Positions 6,118 to 9,720 of a stretch of DNA of 9,720 nucleotides are shown piece by piece. The notes under the pieces were generated by a model. The model was not told the origin of the DNA. It did not search any database and was given only the letters and a program-made list of their open reading frames with translations. The stretch spans positions 1 through 9,720 of the forward strand of contig CAJUID010000058.1 in NCBI GenBank assembly GCA_910585905.1, given 5' to 3'. A program made the translations under genes and the position numbers. The DNA comes from an uncultured Lachnospiraceae bacterium (GTDB taxonomy: Bacteria > Bacillota > Clostridia > Lachnospirales > Lachnospiraceae). Position 1 is the stretch's first letter. Each line of letters opens with the position of its first letter.

Positions 6118-8352
6118 ATGAAGGACAAGAGGAAAGGGTTACTGCAGATTCTGCTAATCCTTGCAGTAATTGGGCTGTGTACCTTTACGACTTTAGTTGG
6201 TTTTACAAAAGACCACAAAGGAAGCGCCCAGAACATTAAACTTGGTTTGGATCTGGCGGGTGGAGTCAGCATCACGTATCAGGCAGTTGGGGACAATCCT
6301 ACTGCAAAAGAAATGGAAGATACACGTAATATGATGCAGAAGCGTGCCGAGGTTTATAGTACGGAATCATCCGTAGTTTTAGGGGATGAAAACCGCATAA
6401 CAATTGACATTCCAGGTGTTGCAAATGCAGAAGAGGTATTGGAGTCTCTGGGTAAAGAGGGTTCTCTGGATTTTGTTGCCCAGGATGACATTACGTTTGA
6501 AGGGGAAGAGCAGACGAAGCCTGTCTATACAAAGACAATCTGTACTGGTAAGGATGTCAAGACTGCTGAGGCAAATACGCAGGAAGATGAAGTTACCAGA
6601 AATAGAGAAAATGTTGTTACCTTAAAATTTAAGTCAAAGGGTACGAAAAAGTTTGCAAAGGCGACACAAGAGGCATTTCCTGAGAATAAAATTATTTATA
6701 TTATATATGATGGGGAGATTCTTTCCAACCCTCAGGTAAAGGCCGAGATTACAAATGGTGAAGCTGTAATTTCCGGCAATTTCAAGACATTTGATGAGGC
6801 CGAGGAGCTGGCTTCCATGATCCGTATTGGTGCGCTTCCGATTGAGTTAAAAGAAGTTCAGTCAGAAGTAGTAGGTGCTAACCTTGGTTTGGATGCGATT
6901 CATACAAGTCTTTTAGCTGGCGCGATTGGTTTTGGCCTTATCATAATATTTATGCTTATTTTCTACCGCTTGCCAGGTCTGGCAGCTTCCATAGCACTGA
7001 TTCTGTATCTGGTTATGATGTTAGTGGTACTGAATCTGTTGGATGTTACATTGACGCTTCCTGGTGTAGCAGGTATTATATTGAACATTGGTATGGCCGT
7101 GGATGCGAACGTTATTATCTTTACCCGTATCAAGGAGGAACTCGCAAAGGGAAAGACGGTACAATCCGGAATCAAGATTGGTTTTGACAAGGCATTGTCT
7201 GCAATTGTGGATGGTAATGTGACTACATTGATTGCCGCATTTGTGCTTTATATTAAGGGGTCTGGTACAGTAAAAGGATTTGCTACTACATTGGCAATTG
7301 GTATTGTATTATCCATGTTTACTGCACTGTTTATTACAAAGATATTGTTGAATGCAATGTATGCCCTTGGTGTAGATGAAGTAAAGTATTTTGGCGTAGA
7401 GAAACAGCGTAAGACAATTAAGTTTGTTGAAAATAGAGGAAAGTTTTTCCTGATTTCTGGGCTTTTGATTGTGGCCTGTGTTGTTTGTCTGGTTGTAAAT
7501 AAGGTGAGCGGCCGTTGTGATGGAAATATCCTAAACTATGGTTTGGATTTTTCTGGTGGTACGACGTTCGATATTACATTTAATGACGACCAGAAGCTTG
7601 ATGGTGATATTAAAAAAGAAGTTGAAAAAATCTTTATGGATGAAAGCGGTTCGAACGATGTAATCGTTTCAGAGATTGCTGGTTCCAATGGTTTATCTGT
7701 GAAATCGGTGGAGCTCTCAGAAGAACAGCGTAATAATGTAATAAATACTTTGCTGGACAAGTACAGCGTAGAAGAAAAGAATATTCAGAACCGTAATATC
7801 AGTGCATCTGTTTCGGATGAGATGAGGGTAGATGCGGTGGTTGCAGTTTTAATCGCTGCGTTCTGTATGCTTTTATATATCTGGCTGCGGTTTAAAGATA
7901 TTGTGTTTGCTGGAAGTTCGATTTTGGCATTGCTTCATGATGTACTGATTGTATTATTGGTATATGCTTTGACTAAGATTTCAGTTGGTAATACATTTAT
8001 TGCATGTATGCTTACTATCGTAGGTTATTCAATTAATGCAACCATCGTTATTTTTGACCGTATCCGTGAAAATATTGGCAGCAGGACAAGCGAGGAGGCA
8101 TTGACGCAGGTCGTAAATGAGAGCGTTACCCAGACCTTGACGCGTAGTATCAACACTACATTAACTACATTTATAATGGTTTTGATGCTTGCAATCCTTG
8201 GTGTAGAGTCTGTCAGAGATTTTGCAATTCCACTTCTTGCTGGATTTATCTGCGGCGGTTATTCTTCTGTATGTATTGCAGGTACTTTATGGTTTGCGAT
8301 TAAAAAGTCACAGGGGAAGATGAGAAAAGTAGAAAAAAGTACAGGAAAATAA
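6118..8352 (+). CDS. secDF: Fused SecD-SecF protein-export subunit
   Basis: Membrane RND-type protein that uses the proton or sodium gradient to help complete Sec-dependent export. The 744 residues carry the SecD and SecF halves in one chain, as in Bacillus. SecD half: TM1 (about 8-28), KLGLDLAGG (41-49), an external P1 region (about 50-250) and a five-helix block (about 257-420) with GMAVDANVIIFTRIKEEL containing the conserved Asp329. SecF half: TM7 (about 435-458), LNYGLDFSGG (472-481), an external region, then helices from about 575 to 735. The SecF signature reads GYSINATIVIFDRIREN: Asn640 is followed by Ala641, where SecF proteins usually have Asp (NDT/NDS). TRSINTT with Arg676 is kept. 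Start chosen at ATG 6118 with AAGGAG 9 nt upstream. Own promoter; ends at a strong terminator. Confidence 0.95.
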   Translation: MKDKRKGLLQILLILAVIGLCTFTTLVGFTKDHKGSAQNIKLGLDLAGGVSITYQAVGDNPTAKEMEDTRNMMQKRAEVYSTESSVVLGDENRITIDIPGVANAEEVLESLGKEGSLDFVAQDDITFEGEEQTKPVYTKTICTGKDVKTAEANTQEDEVTRNRENVVTLKFKSKGTKKFAKATQEAFPENKIIYIIYDGEILSNPQVKAEITNGEAVISGNFKTFDEAEELASMIRIGALPIELKEVQSEVVGANLGLDAIHTSLLAGAIGFGLIIIFMLIFYRLPGLAASIALILYLVMMLVVLNLLDVTLTLPGVAGIILNIGMAVDANVIIFTRIKEELAKGKTVQSGIKIGFDKALSAIVDGNVTTLIAAFVLYIKGSGTVKGFATTLAIGIVLSMFTALFITKILLNAMYALGVDEVKYFGVEKQRKTIKFVENRGKFFLISGLLIVACVVCLVVNKVSGRCDGNILNYGLDFSGGTTFDITFNDDQKLDGDIKKEVEKIFMDESGSNDVIVSEIAGSNGLSVKSVELSEEQRNNVINTLLDKYSVEEKNIQNRNISASVSDEMRVDAVVAVLIAAFCMLLYIWLRFKDIVFAGSSILALLHDVLIVLLVYALTKISVGNTFIACMLTIVGYSINATIVIFDRIRENIGSRTSEEALTQVVNESVTQTLTRSINTTLTTFIMVLMLAILGVESVRDFAIPLLAGFICGGYSSVCIAGTLWFAIKKSQGKMRKVEKSTGK

Positions 8353-8429
8353 TTATTATAGTAGCTATGTTAGATAATGGTGGTGCTTGTTCGGTAATCA
8401 CTATATTATGGCGAAGTTGCCTATAAGCC

Positions 8430-8476
8430 AAAAAGGGAAATGTGAAGAACAAATTGTTCTCCACATTTCCCTTTTT
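8430..8476. terminator. Long two-way terminator between secDF and prmA
   Basis: The outer arms AAAAAGGGAAATGTG (8430-8444) and CACATTTCCCTTTTT (8462-8476) pair perfectly. Past one mismatch the stem continues as AGAACA with TGTTCT, leaving a loop of only a few bases. The A-run on one side and T-run on the other make it work for secDF on + and prmA on -, the two genes that converge here. Confidence 0.93.
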
Positions 8477-8499
8477 AAGTGATATGGAATATGCCGTTT

Positions 8500-9546
8500 T
8501 TATGTGGGGGAATTTTTTTTGGAGGCAACAAAAGAAACCCATTCTCCAAGAGTGTTTCTTTCTATTATCGTAAAGTGGTTTTTGATTAGGGCCTGCTCAA
8601 CATCAGCGGCTTTTGCTTCTAATATGCCAGAGGAGATAAAGATACCATTCTCCTCAATAAAATCACCGATATAATCAGAAAGTTTTATAATAACATCAGC
8701 AAGGATGTTGGCAACAGCGATTTGAAATGTGCCGCCGCAGCGCTGGCGGATGGATTTACTATTCTTTAATATGTCTGCATGGATGGCGGTGATGCGGTTG
8801 CTTTCAATATGGTTTCTGGAGGCATTTTCCAGTGTCCCTTCTACGGCGGCTGGGTCGATATCTAGACAAAATGCTGATTTTGCCCCGCATTGTATTGCAG
8901 TAATGGCGAGGATTCCGCTGCCGCATCCTGCATCTATAATAGTGGTTTCCGGTGTGATGTATTTTCGCAGGGATAGAAGGCAGAGCTTTGTTGTTTCATG
9001 AGTTCCGGTTCCAAAAGCAGAGCCAGGGTCGATATCAATAACGATATCTTCTGGGGTTGCATATTCTGGCGTCTGTTCCCAGCTAGGTTTTACAATAATA
9101 TTGTCTGTCACATAAAATGCTTTGAAATTTTCCTTCCATTTATCTTTCCAGAGGGAATCATCCTGGATACAGTAAGTAATCTCTGGTATTTGAATTGGAA
9201 AAAAGGTTTGTGCTTCTCTGACCTTTTCTATAATAGATGTGATTAATTCTTTTGGGCGGCGGACAGGTGGCGGGATTTCAATTGTATCATCCCTTAGAGA
9301 AGAACCAGTGCTGTAGAATTCTTTTGATTCGTTATCTGGAGCTTCTGTATAAAAAGTTAGTATGGAACTTCCGTCATCTGGGCCTAAGTCAGCAGGAATT
9401 CCGGTATACATTTTCTGCTCATCCTTTTTGGATAAGGGAACATGGTCTGAGATTTCATAGCCTGGGATACCGCATTCTGCCAGAATATCACCAATGGCAT
9501 CGGCGTCTTTTGTGTTAGTGTGAATATCATATCGAATCCATTTCAT
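8500..9546 (-). CDS. prmA: Ribosomal protein L11 methyltransferase
   Basis: SAM-dependent enzyme that methylates ribosomal protein L11 in the cytosol. The 348-residue protein has an N-terminal L11-recognition domain starting KWIRYDIHTNTKDADAI. The linker signature DDSLWKDKWKENF (129-141) has the conserved Trp133 and Trp137. IDIDPGSAFGTGTHETT (170-186) follows, then the Rossmann motif IIDAGCGSGILAI (203-215), the acidic SAM-ribose loop LDIDPAAVEGTLENA (228-242) and VANILADV (278-285), the active-site loop. The N-terminal part is about 35 residues longer than in E. coli PrmA, with a polar, acidic insertion around 38-95. I start at the ATG at 9546, where the protein aligns with the family and AAGAGG lies 6 nt upstream. 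The frame stays open to the window edge, but that extension runs through the inverted repeat and has no ribosome binding site. Confidence 0.93.
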   Translation of the reverse strand: MKWIRYDIHTNTKDADAIGDILAECGIPGYEISDHVPLSKKDEQKMYTGIPADLGPDDGSSILTFYTEAPDNESKEFYSTGSSLRDDTIEIPPPVRRPKELITSIIEKVREAQTFFPIQIPEITYCIQDDSLWKDKWKENFKAFYVTDNIIVKPSWEQTPEYATPEDIVIDIDPGSAFGTGTHETTKLCLLSLRKYITPETTIIDAGCGSGILAITAIQCGAKSAFCLDIDPAAVEGTLENASRNHIESNRITAIHADILKNSKSIRQRCGGTFQIAVANILADVIIKLSDYIGDFIEENGIFISSGILEAKAADVEQALIKNHFTIIERNTLGEWVSFVASKKNSPT

Positions 9547-9619
9547 AGAGTGCCTCTTTCTGTTTGCGTTTTCATTTTGCAGCAAGCTTAGTATAAAGCT
9601 GGCTGTTGGGTATTTATAT

Positions 9620-9649
9620 AATGTACCATACTTTTGAATTGGAAAGCAA
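9620..9649 (-). promoter_or_regulatory. Tentative prmA promoter
   Basis: On the minus strand TTGCTT (9649-9644), 18 bp, then TACATT (9625-9620) with TGG just before the -10 (extended TGn form). Both hexamers are only partial matches. The position, about 75-100 bp before the prmA start, is reasonable. Other AT-rich hexamers nearby, such as TATACT around 9590, could also serve. Confidence 0.35.
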
Positions 9650-9668
9650 GCAGTCGTTATTAGTTGCC

Positions 9669-9720
9669 CAGGACAAACGCATGAATGTTTATTCTCTTTA
9701 TTATGCTTCATTGTCAAGTC
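9669..9720. repeat. Right arm of the 52-bp perfect inverted repeat
   Basis: The reverse complement of bases 4-55 without a single difference, ending exactly at the last base of the window. It lies upstream of prmA, about 120 bp before its start, just as the left arm lies upstream of fba. The two genes therefore point inward from identical outer sequence. Confidence 0.93.

Noticed and set aside
9547..9717. A 57-residue N-terminal extension of prmA up to the window edge
   Set aside because: It has no ribosome binding site and runs through the inverted repeat, and PrmA proteins normally begin at the KWIRYDIHT position, where a good start exists.
5..9717. CRISPR arrays, tRNA or rRNA genes, phage or transposase genes
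   Set aside because: No regularly spaced direct repeats, no cloverleaf or rRNA-like segments and no mobile-element coding sequences could be seen on either strand.

Overview
The window looks like chromosomal housekeeping DNA from a low- to mid-GC Gram-positive of the class Clostridia, most likely a Lachnospiraceae-type gut anaerobe. This is inferred from the fused SecDF, a YrzE-like TIGR04086 membrane protein, a HAAS-domain protein, strong AGGAGG-type ribosome binding sites and overall codon usage. No phage, CRISPR, tRNA, rRNA or transposase gene is visible.

Layout. 1-187: an inverted-repeat arm at the very edge, then the fba promoter and leader. 188-1051 (+): class II fructose-bisphosphate aldolase, closed by an intrinsic terminator. 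1141-3083 (+): a tight three-gene run of HAAS-domain membrane protein, tgt (tRNA-guanine transglycosylase) and yajC, with tgt and yajC overlapping by ATGA. 3088-3118: a two-way terminator. 3183-4040 (-): a PHP-domain phosphoesterase of the RNase AM/YciV type. 4293-4667 (+): a small four-helix membrane protein of the TIGR04086/YrzE family. 4668-5018: a 351-bp non-coding stretch holding a 210-bp nested inverted-repeat element and a good promoter. 5019-5978 (+): a membrane-anchored NodB polysaccharide deacetylase. 6118-8352 (+): secDF behind an extended -10 promoter. 8430-8476: a long two-way terminator. 8500-9546 (-): prmA, ribosomal protein L11 methyltransferase. 9547-9720: the prmA upstream region, ending in the second inverted-repeat arm.

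How the genes fit together. tgt, yajC, a YrzE-like gene and secDF form a conserved Firmicutes neighbourhood, with YajC and SecDF acting as accessory parts of the Sec translocon. Here that neighbourhood is broken by a reverse-strand PHP gene and by the deacetylase with its upstream structured element. The deacetylase is a cell-surface enzyme that would itself use Sec for membrane insertion.

Most notable observations: (1) a perfect 52-bp inverted repeat at the two ends of the window, either a real invertible or repeat-flanked segment or an assembly-graph edge; (2) the 210-bp element at 4679-4888, whose two main stems pair with G-U wobbles on the + strand only, apart from one mismatch, pointing to a + strand structured RNA or a TA-flanked miniature transposable element; (3) a SecF half in which the conserved transmembrane Asp of the NDT motif appears to be Ala. 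I do not see a clear new multi-gene system; element (2) is the best candidate for something undescribed.
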